Shown: positions 17,590 to 30,128, counted from the stretch's first letter. The stretch: 64,000 nt of DNA from Williamsia muralis (GCF_002735905.1 NZ_PEBD01000004.1:1178001-1242000); one strand, 5' to 3'. Program-made: numbers and translations. The notes: generated from the letters alone by a model not told the origin.

Positions 17590-19116
17590 ATGACGGTTGA
17601 AACCACACCCGAAGACCCGAAGATCCAAGAACCCAGAACGAAAAAGGAGAAGGAGTCGATGGCCGGCCACGCGCCGGCCACCGAGCACGTCACGTCTGCC
17701 GGCGGATGGACCGGCAAGACCTGGTTGTTGCTGGTCGTTCTCGCCGGCGCGCTGTTTCTCGACGGGCTCGACGTCTCGATGGTGGGGATCGCGCTCCCTT
17801 CGATGGGCTCCGAACTCGCCATGGACCAGGCGCAGCTGCAGTGGATCGTCAGCGGATACGTCCTCGGCTATGGGGGCCTGCTGCTGCTGGGAGGTAGAGC
17901 CAGTGACCTACTCGGTCGTCGCAGGGTGTTCCTCACGGCACTGGCCGTGTTCGGAGTCGCCTCCGTCGTCAGCGCGGCAACCGAGATCGACACCCTGATC
18001 ATTGCGCTGCGCTTCGTCAAAGGTGTGGCCGCGGCCTTCACGGTTCCCGCAGGCCTGTCCATCATCACCACGACCTTTGCCGAGGGGCCGGCCCGCAACA
18101 AAGCGCTGTCGATCTACACCGTGTGTGGTGCCAGCGGATTCTCCCTGGGCCTCGTCTTCGGTGGGCTGCTCACCGAATTGTCGTGGCGCGCAACACTGAT
18201 CTTCCCAGGCCCCGTTGCGCTGCTGCTGCTCGTGGTGGGCGCCCGGGTGATCGCGAAGTCGCCACGCGCGGCGTTCAACTGGTCGCACTTCGACGTCATC
18301 GGTGCGGTCACGAGTACGTCTGCGCTGTTGATCCTCGTGTTCGCGGTGGTGCAGGCGCCTGAGGTCGGCTGGGCAGCGACGTCGACCATCGTCCTGTTTG
18401 TCATCGCGGGTCTGCTCGCTGCGGCCTTCATCGCGGTGGAGGTGCGGCACAAACACCCCCTGCTCCGTTTGGGGATCTTGCGGTCGATCACGCTCGTGCA
18501 CGCCAACCTGTCGGCCGCGGCGATGTTCGGTGGCTATGTGGCATTCCAGTTCGTCGTGACTCTGTACCTGCAGAACTCCCTCGGGTGGTCGCCGATTGAG
18601 ATGGCACTCGGGTTCCTGCCTGCCGGTGTGCTCGTGGTGGCCAGCGCGTTCTTCATGGACCGGGTCCTCGACCGCGTGAGCACCAAGCTGCTCATCGCGG
18701 GCGGTTTCGTGGCGTTCCTCATCGGATACCTGTGGTTCCTCCGCGTGGAGCCGGGTATGAACTACTTCGTCTTCCTGCTACCGACCATCCTGTTCCTCGG
18801 CATCGGGTTCGCGGCCACGTTCCCCTCGGTCAACTCCCAGGCCACCGCCGGGGTGCCGGACGACGAGCAGGGGCTGGCCTCAGGGCTCGTCAACACCAGC
18901 ATCCAGATCGGCGGTGCGCTGATGATGGCGGTGATCACCGCGATCCTCGGCAGCGCTGAACCCGGGCGTCCGGGGGAGTTGATCGGCGGCATGGTCCCGG
19001 CCATCACGGTGATCGCAGTGCTGACCGTGGTCGCCCTCGTGTCGACGCTGGGCCTGATCGGATGGGAGCGTCGTCGCGACCGCGCCGTCGCGACGAGGGT
19101 ATCGGTCCCGGTATGA
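17590..19116 (+). CDS. MFS multidrug exporter, DHA2 (EmrB/QacA) type
   Basis: A 508-residue transporter with about 14 hydrophobic segments beginning near residue 38. Motif A appears as GGRASDLLGRRRVF after the second helix, and motif C-like VPAGLSIITTTF in the fifth region. A hydrophilic N-terminal tail of about 35 residues precedes helix 1; a start at the internal ATG of 17659 (MAGHAP, preceded by AAGGAGAAGGAG) would trim most of it and has a far stronger ribosome-binding site, so the true start may be there. Proton-driven export of lipophilic compounds is the expected function. Controlled by the divergent MarR protein. Confidence 0.9.
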   Translation: MTVETTPEDPKIQEPRTKKEKESMAGHAPATEHVTSAGGWTGKTWLLLVVLAGALFLDGLDVSMVGIALPSMGSELAMDQAQLQWIVSGYVLGYGGLLLLGGRASDLLGRRRVFLTALAVFGVASVVSAATEIDTLIIALRFVKGVAAAFTVPAGLSIITTTFAEGPARNKALSIYTVCGASGFSLGLVFGGLLTELSWRATLIFPGPVALLLLVVGARVIAKSPRAAFNWSHFDVIGAVTSTSALLILVFAVVQAPEVGWAATSTIVLFVIAGLLAAAFIAVEVRHKHPLLRLGILRSITLVHANLSAAAMFGGYVAFQFVVTLYLQNSLGWSPIEMALGFLPAGVLVVASAFFMDRVLDRVSTKLLIAGGFVAFLIGYLWFLRVEPGMNYFVFLLPTILFLGIGFAATFPSVNSQATAGVPDDEQGLASGLVNTSIQIGGALMMAVITAILGSAEPGRPGELIGGMVPAITVIAVLTVVALVSTLGLIGWERRRDRAVATRVSVPV

Positions 19117-19143
19117 GAAGTTCGCACACTCTCACCTTGAGTG

Positions 19144-19170
19144 CTGGCACTCGCATGTATAGAGTGCTAG
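19144..19170. promoter_or_regulatory. CIRCE element (HrcA operator) of groES-groEL1
   Basis: The inverted repeat CTGGCACTC - 9 bases - GAGTGCTAG matches the CIRCE consensus TTAGCACTC-N9-GAGTGCTAA with few changes. A TTGAGT at 19137 with a TATAGA at 19158 could be the promoter that it overlaps. HrcA, encoded elsewhere, should repress here until heat shock. Confidence 0.9.
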
Positions 19171-19295
19171 TCGGCACCCAGTGAGGTTCCGGCACCCGCG
19201 ACGACGGGACCGATCCAGGCGCCGTATACGTTCCGAACAGCTAACAGGGTCCGGTCTTCGGGCCCGAACTACCCCGAAAGTGGAGGGCTCACATC

Positions 19296-19595
19296 GTGGC
19301 GAGCGTGAACATCAAGCCGCTCGAGGACAAGATCCTCGTTCAGGCCAATGAGGCCGAGACGACGACTGCGTCCGGCCTGGTCATCCCCGACACGGCCAAG
19401 GAAAAGCCGCAAGAGGGCACCGTCGTCGCCGTTGGCGAAGGACGCGTGAACGAGCAGGGCAACCGGATCCCGGTCGACGTCAAAGAAGGCGACACCGTCA
19501 TCTACAGCAAGTACGGCGGCACCGAGATCAAGTACTCCGGCGAGGAGTACCTGATCCTGTCGGCGCGTGACGTGCTGGCAGTCATCTCCAAGTAA
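19296..19595 (+). CDS. groES: Co-chaperonin GroES
   Basis: A 99-residue heptameric lid of the chaperonin. Start GTG gives [20 protein letters not shown]; the mobile loop is [13 protein letters not shown] (residues 16-28) and the C-terminal strand ends REVLAVISK-like ([10 protein letters not shown]). A 125-base leader separates it from the CIRCE element. Followed by a strong hairpin and then groEL1, so the second gene may be expressed at a different level. Confidence 0.97.
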   Translation: MASVNIKPLEDKILVQANEAETTTASGLVIPDTAKEKPQEGTVVAVGEGRVNEQGNRIPVDVKEGDTVIYSKYGGTEIKYSGEEYLILSARDVLAVISK

Positions 19596-19609
19596 CTCTG
19601 GTTCGACAC

Positions 19610-21315
<1,706 letters not shown>

Positions 21316-21331
21316 TTGTTGCCCGACCTCG

Positions 21332-21358
21332 AACGCCCCGGCCCACGGCCGGGGCGTT
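21332..21358 (+). terminator. groEL1 terminator
   Basis: Perfect 12-bp stem (AACGCCCCGGCC with its complement) around a CAC loop, 16 bases after the groEL1 stop, followed by TGTCGTT. Confidence 0.88.
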
Positions 21359-21406
21359 TGTCGTTCACCGGTTGTTCGGGTGTTGTTTCTCGTATTTGTC
21401 TTGACA

Positions 21407-21444
21407 ACAAAAGCGAGGAGCCGATAAGGCGTCCTCGCTTTTGT
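21407..21444. terminator. Second hairpin, terminator for whiB3 side
   Basis: A 13-bp perfect stem (ACAAAAGCGAGGA with its complement) and a 12-base loop. Read on the minus strand it ends in a T-rich arm, 75 bases after the whiB3 stop, so it probably ends whiB3 transcripts and backs up the groEL1 terminator. The surrounding 21380-21510 is markedly AT-richer than the rest. Confidence 0.75.
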
Positions 21445-21519
21445 GGAAACTCAATTGTTTGAGATTGAAATCCAATTCTGTTTTGTTTCTTCGCTTGGAT
21501 TTCGTGGGGCCTGCAAAGA

Positions 21520-21816
21520 TCAGCTCGCGATGCGGCGCCCGACCCCGCGCTTCATCAGCATTCCGCGCTCGGACTCGGACAGGCCGCCCCAAATGCCGTA
21601 TGGCTCAGCGACCGCCAGTGCGTGTTCGCGACATTGAGCTACCACGGGGCACTGGTGGCACAGTTCTTTCGCGCGACGTTCCCGCTGGGCCCGGGCGCGG
21701 CCACGCTCGCCGTCCGGATGGAAGAACATTGATGAGTCGACACCGCGGCACAAGCCCTTCATCTGCCAATCCCAGATGTCGGCATTCGGTCCGGGAAGGT
21801 GGTTCGGCTGAGGCAT
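21520..21816 (-). CDS. whiB3: WhiB-family iron-sulfur redox sensor, WhiB3-like
   Basis: A 98-residue protein started at MPQPNHLPGPNADIWDW, with AGAGGAG 7 bases upstream; the longer in-frame upstream reading is rejected. The four cluster cysteines are C23 (GLCRG), then CHQC and AQCREH about 30-40 residues later. GIWGGLSESERG is the WhiB beta-turn that contacts region 4 of the primary sigma factor, followed by a basic C-terminal tail (KRGVGRR) for DNA binding. Sequence and position next to groEL1 match mycobacterial WhiB3, a regulator of redox balance and lipid metabolism. Its long leader suggests control at the 5' side. Confidence 0.93.
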   Translation of the reverse strand: MPQPNHLPGPNADIWDWQMKGLCRGVDSSMFFHPDGERGRARAQRERRAKELCHQCPVVAQCREHALAVAEPYGIWGGLSESERGMLMKRGVGRRIAS

Positions 21817-22255
21817 CTGCGTGCTCCTCTGTGACGTGCCGGTGAGGCGTAATAGTGACTGACTTGTCGAGACCGCGTTGTTTTCGACGTCCAGCACACC
21901 GTATGCAAAGCGAGGAAATGGAGTCAACAGGCCTTGATTCCGCCAATTGAAGACGCGAACTTCGGGCGATGTTAACCATTTGTTTATCGACGCCCTGTTG
22001 TTTTGTGATGGCGACTGGCGTCGGGGCATGGCGAAGGCAGACGGCGTATGCGCACGTCAGGGGCCGTTCGAGTGCTGTCGCCCGAGCTCGCGGTGGTTTG
22101 AGATCCACGTATGGAGGGAAAACGCCGAAGTGCTGCAATTTACCCGCAGGAAATGTTCCGGTGACCTCAGATTGACGTCGAGTCGACTTTTGACCCGGTT
22201 TCAGTAAGTTAAATTCACGCTAACTTGGTTACCGCGCCGTGATGTGAGGAGGGCG
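21817..22255. other. Divergent whiB3 / TPR-protein promoter region with an inverted repeat
   Basis: 439 bases without a supported gene. It should contain the whiB3 promoter with a long leader and the promoter of the + strand gene. A 6-bp inverted repeat AAGTTA-n9-TAACTT at 22206-22226, 30 bases before the + strand start, is a possible regulator site. Composition is AT-richer than the flanks. Confidence 0.4.
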
Positions 22256-23083
22256 ATGCAGGTCACACTACCCGCGATCGCCTTCGGCGGCAGTGCGGAC
22301 GAGTACCCACTTCCAGTGGCGGTCGACGGCTGGGACAGGTGGTTTCGCGCCGTCGCGTTGGGCGGCAGCGGCCACTACGCCGCGGCGGCTACCGAGTTGC
22401 GCCGGATCGCCATCACCAGCACTGACGTAGTTCTCCGATCCGTTGCCGCGAGTACGCGCGCCGCGCATCTGCGCCAAGGTGGAGAGCACTTTCGCGCCGT
22501 TCACCATGACGCACAGGCACTGGCCCTGCTCGCGACTCCGGCGGCAGGGTCCGATTCGGCCACGATCACCGGACCCCGGTTGTCTGCTTGGTGCGACGCA
22601 CTCACCGGTCTGGCCGCCGACGATCTCGGGCGCGGGATGTTCGGTGCTGCGGCGCGACTGCTGGACCGGGTCGACGCCCTCCTGATCGACTCGCATGAAC
22701 GCATCGAGGGCAGCGAATGGGTGTGGTCCGGCCGACCGGCCCTGCGCTCACTGTGGGTCCGGGCCGAACTCGCGATGTACACCGGTGACCCCGAAACCGC
22801 ACAACAACACTCGTCGGCAGCTCTCGCCGTGGCCAGGGGATGTCCTTCGCAGCGGCATCGCATCAAGACCGAAATGATCGCTGCTGCGGCCGCGGCGAGC
22901 GCGGGGGAGACGACGCGCGCCATCGAGGGAGCCCAGCGAGTTGGTGATGCAGCCGCACTCGCTGGTCAACTGCCGCTGCGGTGGGCATCGGCCATGTTGC
23001 TCGAAGCGCTCGGCGCCGACGGATCGCCGAGTGCGGGCGATCTGAGGCACGAACTGGCCGCTCGCGGCGGTGCGATGCGCTAG
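22256..23083 (+). CDS. Conserved hypothetical helical-repeat (TPR-like) protein, Rv3415c-like
   Basis: A 275-residue protein. ATG at 22256 has GAGGAGGG just upstream, so it is preferred over the GTG 12 bases earlier. Alpha-helical repeats rich in Ala (AAAATELRRI, AASTRAAHLRQGG, AELAMYTGDPETAQQHSSAAL, AAAASAGETTRAIEGAQRVG) suggest TPR-like packing over nearly the whole chain. No catalytic motif. It keeps the mycobacterial position between whiB3 and sigD, and it precedes sigD by 115 bases. A role in the sigD circuit is possible but only by neighbourhood. Confidence 0.75.
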   Translation: MQVTLPAIAFGGSADEYPLPVAVDGWDRWFRAVALGGSGHYAAAATELRRIAITSTDVVLRSVAASTRAAHLRQGGEHFRAVHHDAQALALLATPAAGSDSATITGPRLSAWCDALTGLAADDLGRGMFGAAARLLDRVDALLIDSHERIEGSEWVWSGRPALRSLWVRAELAMYTGDPETAQQHSSAALAVARGCPSQRHRIKTEMIAAAAAASAGETTRAIEGAQRVGDAAALAGQLPLRWASAMLLEALGADGSPSAGDLRHELAARGGAMR

Positions 23084-23198
23084 CGGCGAGAACGCGAGGC
23101 CGTTCGCTGGCTAAGCTACTAGCGACTTACCGCCGGGGGTATGGCCTCCGCGCGGCCGGCACCAATCGGCGAAGGTAACGCGGAGACGTCTACGAGCG

Positions 23199-23765
23199 AT
23201 GATTTTTACAGGTGAAGAGTTGGACCGGGTTGTCTCTGCCGCAGCGCAGGGCGACCGATCGGCTCTCTCCGACGTACTCGAAAGTGTCCGCCCCCTGGTT
23301 GTGCGCTATTGCAGGGCCAGGGTCGGAGGTGGTGAGCGGCATTCGCTCTCCGCCGACGACGTAGCGCAGGAGGTCTGCATGGCCGTCATGACAGCTCTGC
23401 CCCGGTATCAAGACCAGGGCAGACCGTTCATGGCGTTCGTCTATGGCATCGCCGCCCACAAGGTTGCCGATGCTCATCGAGCGGCGGGTCGTAACAAGGC
23501 CGAGCCGGTGGATGAGATGCCCGAGCGGATGGCCGTCGACGACGGACCCGAACAGCGGGCGCTGGACTCCGACGCGGGCCGTCGGATGAACGAACTGTTG
23601 TCGACCCTCCCGGACAAACAGCGTGAGGTGCTGGTGCTCCGACTGGTTGTCGGGCTGTCGGCAGAAGAGACCGCGTCCGCTGTGGGGAGTACGGCGGGAG
23701 CGGTGCGGGTGGCTCAACACAGGGCACTCGCGAAATTGAAGACCGAGATCGAGAAGGGTAGGTGA
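23199..23765 (+). CDS. sigD: ECF RNA polymerase sigma factor SigD
   Basis: A 188-residue ECF sigma factor. Region 2 spans residues about 20-90 (VRPLVVRYCRARVG, SADDVAQEVCMAVM, FMAFVYGIAAHKVADAHR). Region 4 spans about 128-185 (LPDKQREVLVLRLVVGLSAEE, then the helix-turn-helix around SAVGSTAGAVRVAQHRALAK). The stop overlaps the anti-sigma gene (GTGA), the usual arrangement for an ECF pair, so SigD is held by RsdA until release. In mycobacteria SigD acts in starvation and envelope gene expression. Confidence 0.94.
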   Translation: MIFTGEELDRVVSAAAQGDRSALSDVLESVRPLVVRYCRARVGGGERHSLSADDVAQEVCMAVMTALPRYQDQGRPFMAFVYGIAAHKVADAHRAAGRNKAEPVDEMPERMAVDDGPEQRALDSDAGRRMNELLSTLPDKQREVLVLRLVVGLSAEETASAVGSTAGAVRVAQHRALAKLKTEIEKGR

Positions 23766-24679
23766 GGGCGATGGGTGACAGGCGCGATCGACGTGGTGGC
23801 AAGGGGTTCGGTGATGAATCCGACGAGCGTTTCCAGAGCGTGCCCTCATCGGCATCCGAGGCGATCGATGAAGACTCCATCCCGGTGAACCTCGGCGCGG
23901 TCCGCGCCGACGACGAGTTCATCGACGCTCTGGTGTCCCAGCGCGGAGTGCCTGCGCACACGCCTGTGGACCACGAACTGGCGGCGCTGCTGTCCAACTG
24001 GCGTGCCGAGGTCTCAGCTGCCCCGATGCCTGCAAGCCCGACCCTCGAAGAGGTCGAGGCAGGCATCACCGCGCAGCGAAGGACCGCGACCCGTCGCCGG
24101 TCGCTGACCGTGGCCCGCTACACGGCCGGCGCCGCGGCGGCATGCGCGATCGTGTTCGGCGGTCTGTCGGTGGTGGCCCATGACGCCTCGCCCGGTGATC
24201 CACTCTGGGGTGTCAAAGAAGCGATGTTCGGAGCGGACGCCTCGGCAACGCTGGCCGCCGGTGACGTCGAGACCGACCTCGATCACGCCGTCGACCTGTT
24301 GTCGACGGGTGACAAGTCCGCGGCCCAGACCTTGCTGAACCGGGCCGAGTCACAACTGGCCGACGTGACCGACGCCGACAGGCGGGCCGAGCTGCAGGCG
24401 AAGATCGACCAACTGCGTGGTCTGCTCACGGCCGTCCTGCCGACCATCACTCTCCCGACGACCGTGACAATTCCGCCGTTGGAGACGCAGCTGCCACAGC
24501 TGCAGCTGCCCCCGGTGACGATCACCGAGACCCAGCAGACGGTGACGGTGATCCCGTCGGAGACGACCTCGGTGTCCACGCCACCACCGACCACCGACGA
24601 AACCGTGACCAGTGAGCCGCCGGTGACCCCGACGACCACCTCCACCACCACCAGCGTTCCGCTACCGCCGCCGGGCTGA
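23762..24679 (+). CDS. rsdA: Anti-sigma-D factor RsdA, membrane-anchored
   Basis: A 305-residue protein (GTG at 23762 overlapping the sigD stop; ATG at 23771 is an alternative). The N-terminal cytosolic part includes the SigD-binding segment IPVNLGAVRADDEFIDALV (about 41-60). A single transmembrane helix lies near residues 120-142 (ARYTAGAAAACAIVFGGLSV). Outside, HDASPGDPLWGVKEAMFG precedes a helical stretch and a Pro/Thr-rich tail (residues about 225-305) typical of wall-spanning segments. Regulated proteolysis of the anti-sigma factor is known for the Mtb homolog; protease sites here are not visible. Confidence 0.9.
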   Translation: MRAMGDRRDRRGGKGFGDESDERFQSVPSSASEAIDEDSIPVNLGAVRADDEFIDALVSQRGVPAHTPVDHELAALLSNWRAEVSAAPMPASPTLEEVEAGITAQRRTATRRRSLTVARYTAGAAAACAIVFGGLSVVAHDASPGDPLWGVKEAMFGADASATLAAGDVETDLDHAVDLLSTGDKSAAQTLLNRAESQLADVTDADRRAELQAKIDQLRGLLTAVLPTITLPTTVTIPPLETQLPQLQLPPVTITETQQTVTVIPSETTSVSTPPPTTDETVTSEPPVTPTTTSTTTSVPLPPPG

Positions 24680-24710
24680 TCGGCCCGACGCCCGCGGTTG
24701 GGGGAGAAAG

Positions 24711-25103
24711 TCAGTCCTCGTCTTTGGCGTGCATCGTCGCGTCGGCGTAACCGCGGCAGTAGTCCCAGGTGACGTACGCCTCGGGACTGGGGTCCACGGC
24801 CGGCTCGTGCGGTCGTACCGTGCCCTCGACCAGGAGCTGCAGCAGGTTCGCGCGCAGCATGTCCCAGTCGTGATAGTGGTCGAGCTGGCAGTCGTCGCAC
24901 ACCACGACGAGACCGCGGATCCCCTGGCGGTGCAGAAGTGCCTCGTAGACAGCGAGATCGGCGAGGTCTTCCTCGATCGCCATGCGTTCGTTCGCGTCCA
25001 GTGGCTCACCGGGTGGGGCGGCGTCCAGCGCCGCCGACGGGTCCCCTCGGGGATCGTCGGCGAACGGGTCCGGTGGCAGCCCCGGCGGCAGATGATCTCG
25101 CAC
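24711..25103 (-). CDS. Conserved DUF5319-family protein, Rv3412-like
   Basis: A 130-residue protein with the start placed at GTG 25103 (VRDHLPPGLPPDPFADDP), where mycobacterial homologs begin. Motifs: MAIEEDLADLAVYEALL, a Cys pair in VVCDDCQLDHYHDWDMLR (possible metal site with nearby histidines), and TVRPHEPAVDP...TWDYCRGYADA. Function unknown. It keeps the conserved position opposite sigD-rsdA and upstream of guaB2. The CxxC/HxH cluster suggests zinc or iron binding, which is inference. Confidence 0.85.
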   Translation of the reverse strand: MRDHLPPGLPPDPFADDPRGDPSAALDAAPPGEPLDANERMAIEEDLADLAVYEALLHRQGIRGLVVVCDDCQLDHYHDWDMLRANLLQLLVEGTVRPHEPAVDPSPEAYVTWDYCRGYADATMHAKDED

Positions 25104-25206
25104 GCTGACCACGGTAGTCAGCCTCACCCCACCGGCGCCAGTCTGTGCACCGCATGAATGAAAGATCGACGCCGATTGGATGAACGATCCTCCTTCACAT
25201 AGGTGA

Positions 25207-26928
<1,722 letters not shown>

Positions 26929-27043
26929 GTTCTCAAGGCGGCCGGCACCGATCCGATTTCGGGCAGGTCGAGTCAGTTCGTGAACCGGTCCGTCGGTGTT
27001 CACCGATGCGGTTCTGTGTGCAGCAGTGACGAAAGGCACCCTC

Positions 27044-28186
27044 GTGCGTGATCATGTGGACATCGGGATGGGCCGTACGGCCCGTCGGACGTTCGAACTC
27101 AGCGACATCAACATCGTGCCGTCTCGGCGCACACGCTCGTCGAAAGAGGTGTCGACCGCGTGGCAGCTCGATGCCTACCGGTTCGAGATCCCGATCTTGA
27201 GTCACCCCACGGACGCGCTCGTCTCGCCGCAGTCGGCTGTCGAACTGGGTCGGCACGGGGGTCTCGGCGTCCTCAACGGTGAAGGCCTTTGGGCTCGCCA
27301 CCGCGATGTCGAGGCCAAGATCGCCGAGGTGGTGCGGATCGCCGAGGACGAGATCGATCCGACAGCGGCAGTGCGCAAGCTGCAGGAACTCCATGCGGCA
27401 CCCATCGATCCGGACCTGCTCGGTCAGGCTGTCTCGTCGATTCGTGAGTCCGGCGTCACCACCGCGGTGCGGGTCAGCCCACAAAAGGCTGCCGAGCTCA
27501 CGCCCGTGCTGGTGGCAGCAGGGGTGGAGCTCCTGGTCATCCACGGCACGATCATCTCCGCCGAGCATGTCTCACAAGGGGATTCCGAGCCGCTGAACCT
27601 CAAGACGTTCATCTCCGAACTGGACGTACCGGTGATCGCCGGTGGCGTGCACGACCACCGCACCGCCCTGCACCTGATGCGTACCGGTGCTGCCGCGGTG
27701 ATCGTCGGTTACGGCTCCACCGCCGGGGCAACCACCACCGGGGAAGTCCTCGGGATAGGGGTTCCGATGGCCACGGCCATCGCCGATGCCGCTGCGGCCC
27801 GCCGTGACTACCTCGACGAAACCGGCGGGCGCTACGTCCACGTGATCGCCGACGGCGATATCCACAACTCCGGCGAGCTGGCCAAGGCGATCGCCTGCGG
27901 CGCCGACGCCGCCGTTCTGGGCACGCCTTTGGCTGCGGCAGCCTCAGCGCCCGGCCGCGGCTATTACTGGTCCGCTGCCGCCGCACATCCGTCTATGCCT
28001 CGTGGCGCACTGCTGGCCGTGGCCGAGGACGAAGGCAGGCCCGACCTGCAGACCGTGTTGCACGGGCCCACCGACGACCCGTTCGGACACCTCAACATCG
28101 TTGGCGCATTGCGGCGTTCGATGGCCAAGGCCGGATACTCCGACCTCAAGGAGTTTCAGAAGGTCGGCCTGTCGGCCTGCGACTGA
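27044..28186 (+). CDS. guaB3: GuaB3-family IMP dehydrogenase/GMP reductase-like protein
   Basis: A 380-residue TIM-barrel protein without CBS domains. GTG at 27044 has GAAAGG upstream and gives VRDHVDIGMGRTARRTFELS, as in mycobacterial GuaB3. Barrel motifs include LSHPTDALVSPQ, GGLGVLNGEGLWARH, VPVIAGGVHDHRTAL and VIADGDIHNSGELAKAIACGADAAVLG. The loop that carries the catalytic Cys in GuaB2 reads YGSTAGATTTGEVLG here and has no cysteine. Enzymatic role in actinobacteria is unsettled; a purine salvage or regulatory function next to guaB2 is likely. Confidence 0.92.
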   Translation: MRDHVDIGMGRTARRTFELSDINIVPSRRTRSSKEVSTAWQLDAYRFEIPILSHPTDALVSPQSAVELGRHGGLGVLNGEGLWARHRDVEAKIAEVVRIAEDEIDPTAAVRKLQELHAAPIDPDLLGQAVSSIRESGVTTAVRVSPQKAAELTPVLVAAGVELLVIHGTIISAEHVSQGDSEPLNLKTFISELDVPVIAGGVHDHRTALHLMRTGAAAVIVGYGSTAGATTTGEVLGIGVPMATAIADAAAARRDYLDETGGRYVHVIADGDIHNSGELAKAIACGADAAVLGTPLAAAASAPGRGYYWSAAAAHPSMPRGALLAVAEDEGRPDLQTVLHGPTDDPFGHLNIVGALRRSMAKAGYSDLKEFQKVGLSACD

Positions 28187-28224
28187 ACACTCGCCTCTGG
28201 CTTATCCCGAGCGAGAATTCGCTA

Positions 28225-28246
28225 TACGTTACCGGCCGGTAACGTA
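28225..28246. promoter_or_regulatory. Perfect 22-bp palindrome, TetR-type operator at choD
   Basis: TACGTTACCGG followed by its exact reverse complement, ending 3 bases before the choD ATG. The core TTACCGGCCGGTAA has the form of TetR-family operators in mycolata. TATACG at 28223 would make it overlap a -10 box and the transcription start, so it should block transcription. It does not match the KstR or KstR2 motifs of sterol catabolism. Confidence 0.8.
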
Positions 28247-28249
28247 CCA

Positions 28250-30064
28250 ATGTACGATGGCGTGGTGTCTGTATCACGCGGTAACAGCTACTCCCAGCCC
28301 GAGCAGCCGGCCACTCGCGAGAAGCACGATTACGACGTATTGATCGTCGGATCGGGCTTCGGTGGGAGTGTCAGCGCCCTACGACTGGTCGAGAAGGGCT
28401 ACAAGGTCGGTGTCGTCGAAGCGGGCCGACGGTACGCCGACGACCAGTTCGCCAAAACCAGTTGGCGACTGCACAAGTGGCTGTGGGCTCCCAAACTGGG
28501 GATGTTCGGCATCCAACGTATCCATCTGCTCAAAGACGTGATGGTGATGGCCGGTGCGGGCGTCGGCGGCGGGTCGCTGAACTATGCCAACACTCTCTAC
28601 AAACCGCCGACACCGTTCTTCCGGGATCCGCAGTGGGAGCACATCACCGACTGGGAGAGCGAGCTGTCGCCGTACTACGACCAGGCCAGCCGCATGCTGG
28701 GTGTGGTCAGCACCCCCATCGTCACCCACGCCGACCGCGTTATGCGGCAGGTTGCCGACGAAATGGGGGTGGGGGACACCTTCGGGCCGACCCCCGTGGG
28801 CGTGTTCTTCGGTGAGAAGTCCGGTGGCACAGGAACTCCGGGTGAGCGGGTGGCCGATCCGTACTTCGGTGGCGCAGGCCCCGACCGGACGGTGTGTGTC
28901 GAGTGCGGCGCCTGCATGACCGGATGCCGGTACGGCGCGAAGAACACCCTGCTGAAGAACTACCTCGGTCTGGCCGAATCACGCGGCGCGACGATTCTCG
29001 ACCGCACCACCGTCACCGGGCTGGATCCGCAGGCAGACGGCAGCTGGAAGGTGCACACGGCTCGGTCGGCGGCGTGGGGACGGATCGGTGCGCGCCGCCG
29101 GACCCTGACCGCGGGTCAGGTGATCGTCGCCGCCGGTACGTTCAACACCCAGAAGATCATGCATCTGGCCAAGGACAGGGGTTCGCTGCCGGAGCTTTCC
29201 GAGACGTTGGGTCTGCTGACCCGCACCAACTCCGAATCGATCTTGGGTGCGATGCGCCGTTCCTACGACCCGGCACAGGATTTCTCCGAGGGCATCGCGA
29301 TCACCTCGTCGTTCCACCCGTCGCCCGACACGCACATCGAACCAGTCCGATATGGCAAGGGATCCAACGCCATTGCGGCGCTGCAGACATTCCTCACCGA
29401 CGACAAGCCGGGTCGGTCGAGGCGGCTCAAGCTGCTCGACAAGGCCCGTGAAGAGGGTTGGCGGGGCGTTCTGCAGCTGATCTGGTTGCGGCGGTGGAGT
29501 CAGCGCACGGTGATCCTGCTGGTGATGCAGAACCGGAACAATTCGCTCACCACCTTTGTGAAGAAATTCGGGCCATGGCGTCTGGTCACCACCAAACAGG
29601 GCCATGGGGAGCCAAACCCCACGTGGATCCCGGCGGGTAACGAAGCCACCGAGCGTGCGGCGAAACAGTTCGACGGTCTGCCCGGCGGAACCTGGGGAGA
29701 TGTGTTCAACATGCCCCTCACAGCTCACTACCTCGGTGGGTGTGTGATCTCCGACAGCCCCGACACCGGTGTGATCGACCCCTACCACCGGGTGTGGAAC
29801 TACCCGACGCTGCACATCACCGACGGCGCGGCCATCTCGGCGAACCTCGGCGTGAATCCCTCGCTGTCGATCTGTGCGCAGGCCGAGCGCGCAATTGCGT
29901 TGTGGCCCAACAAGGGTGAGCATGACGCCCGGCCGCCGCAGGGGGAGCCCTACGAACGGATCTCGCCGACGCCGCCCCAGGCGCCGGTGGTTCCGGCGGA
30001 TGCGCCCGGTGCACTTCGGCTGCCACTGACGGTGATCACCAAGACCGACGGTGTGAGCGCCTGA
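28250..30064 (+). CDS. choD: GMC-family cholesterol oxidase-like flavoenzyme (ChoD)
   Basis: A 604-residue FAD enzyme. The ADP-binding motif [17 protein letters not shown] lies near residue 29, VVEAGRRY follows, and [20 protein letters not shown] is the GMC FAD-loop. A Cys-rich segment [17 protein letters not shown] (about 220) recalls a ferredoxin-like or metal-binding insertion. [17 protein letters not shown] closes the flavin site, and [10 protein letters not shown] holds the catalytic His region. Homologs oxidise 3-beta-hydroxysterols, although ChoD of mycobacteria is not the main cholesterol-degrading enzyme. Start is uncertain: GTG codons at 28262-28265 are alternatives clear of the operator. 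Confidence 0.9.
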   Translation: MYDGVVSVSRGNSYSQPEQPATREKHDYDVLIVGSGFGGSVSALRLVEKGYKVGVVEAGRRYADDQFAKTSWRLHKWLWAPKLGMFGIQRIHLLKDVMVMAGAGVGGGSLNYANTLYKPPTPFFRDPQWEHITDWESELSPYYDQASRMLGVVSTPIVTHADRVMRQVADEMGVGDTFGPTPVGVFFGEKSGGTGTPGERVADPYFGGAGPDRTVCVECGACMTGCRYGAKNTLLKNYLGLAESRGATILDRTTVTGLDPQADGSWKVHTARSAAWGRIGARRRTLTAGQVIVAAGTFNTQKIMHLAKDRGSLPELSETLGLLTRTNSESILGAMRRSYDPAQDFSEGIAITSSFHPSPDTHIEPVRYGKGSNAIAALQTFLTDDKPGRSRRLKLLDKAREEGWRGVLQLIWLRRWSQRTVILLVMQNRNNSLTTFVKKFGPWRLVTTKQGHGEPNPTWIPAGNEATERAAKQFDGLPGGTWGDVFNMPLTAHYLGGCVISDSPDTGVIDPYHRVWNYPTLHITDGAAISANLGVNPSLSICAQAERAIALWPNKGEHDARPPQGEPYERISPTPPQAPVVPADAPGALRLPLTVITKTDGVSA

Positions 30065-30115
30065 GTGCCGACCTCGTCCGGTTGCCGGTGGGACGGGCAC
30101 GACCCCGGCCGGGTT

Positions 30116-30121
30116 TAGACT
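30116..30121 (+). promoter_or_regulatory. guaA: Candidate -10 box of guaA
   Basis: TAGACT with its last base 7 bases before the guaA GTG would put the transcription start at or next to the start codon, implying a leaderless or nearly leaderless mRNA. No confident -35 was identified. Confidence 0.4.
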
Positions 30122-30128
30122 GACAGGC

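Noticed and set aside
21317-21519. Possible gene in the AT-rich gap between groEL1 and whiB3
   Set aside because: Short frames have no ribosome-binding site or motif; the region is explained by two terminators.
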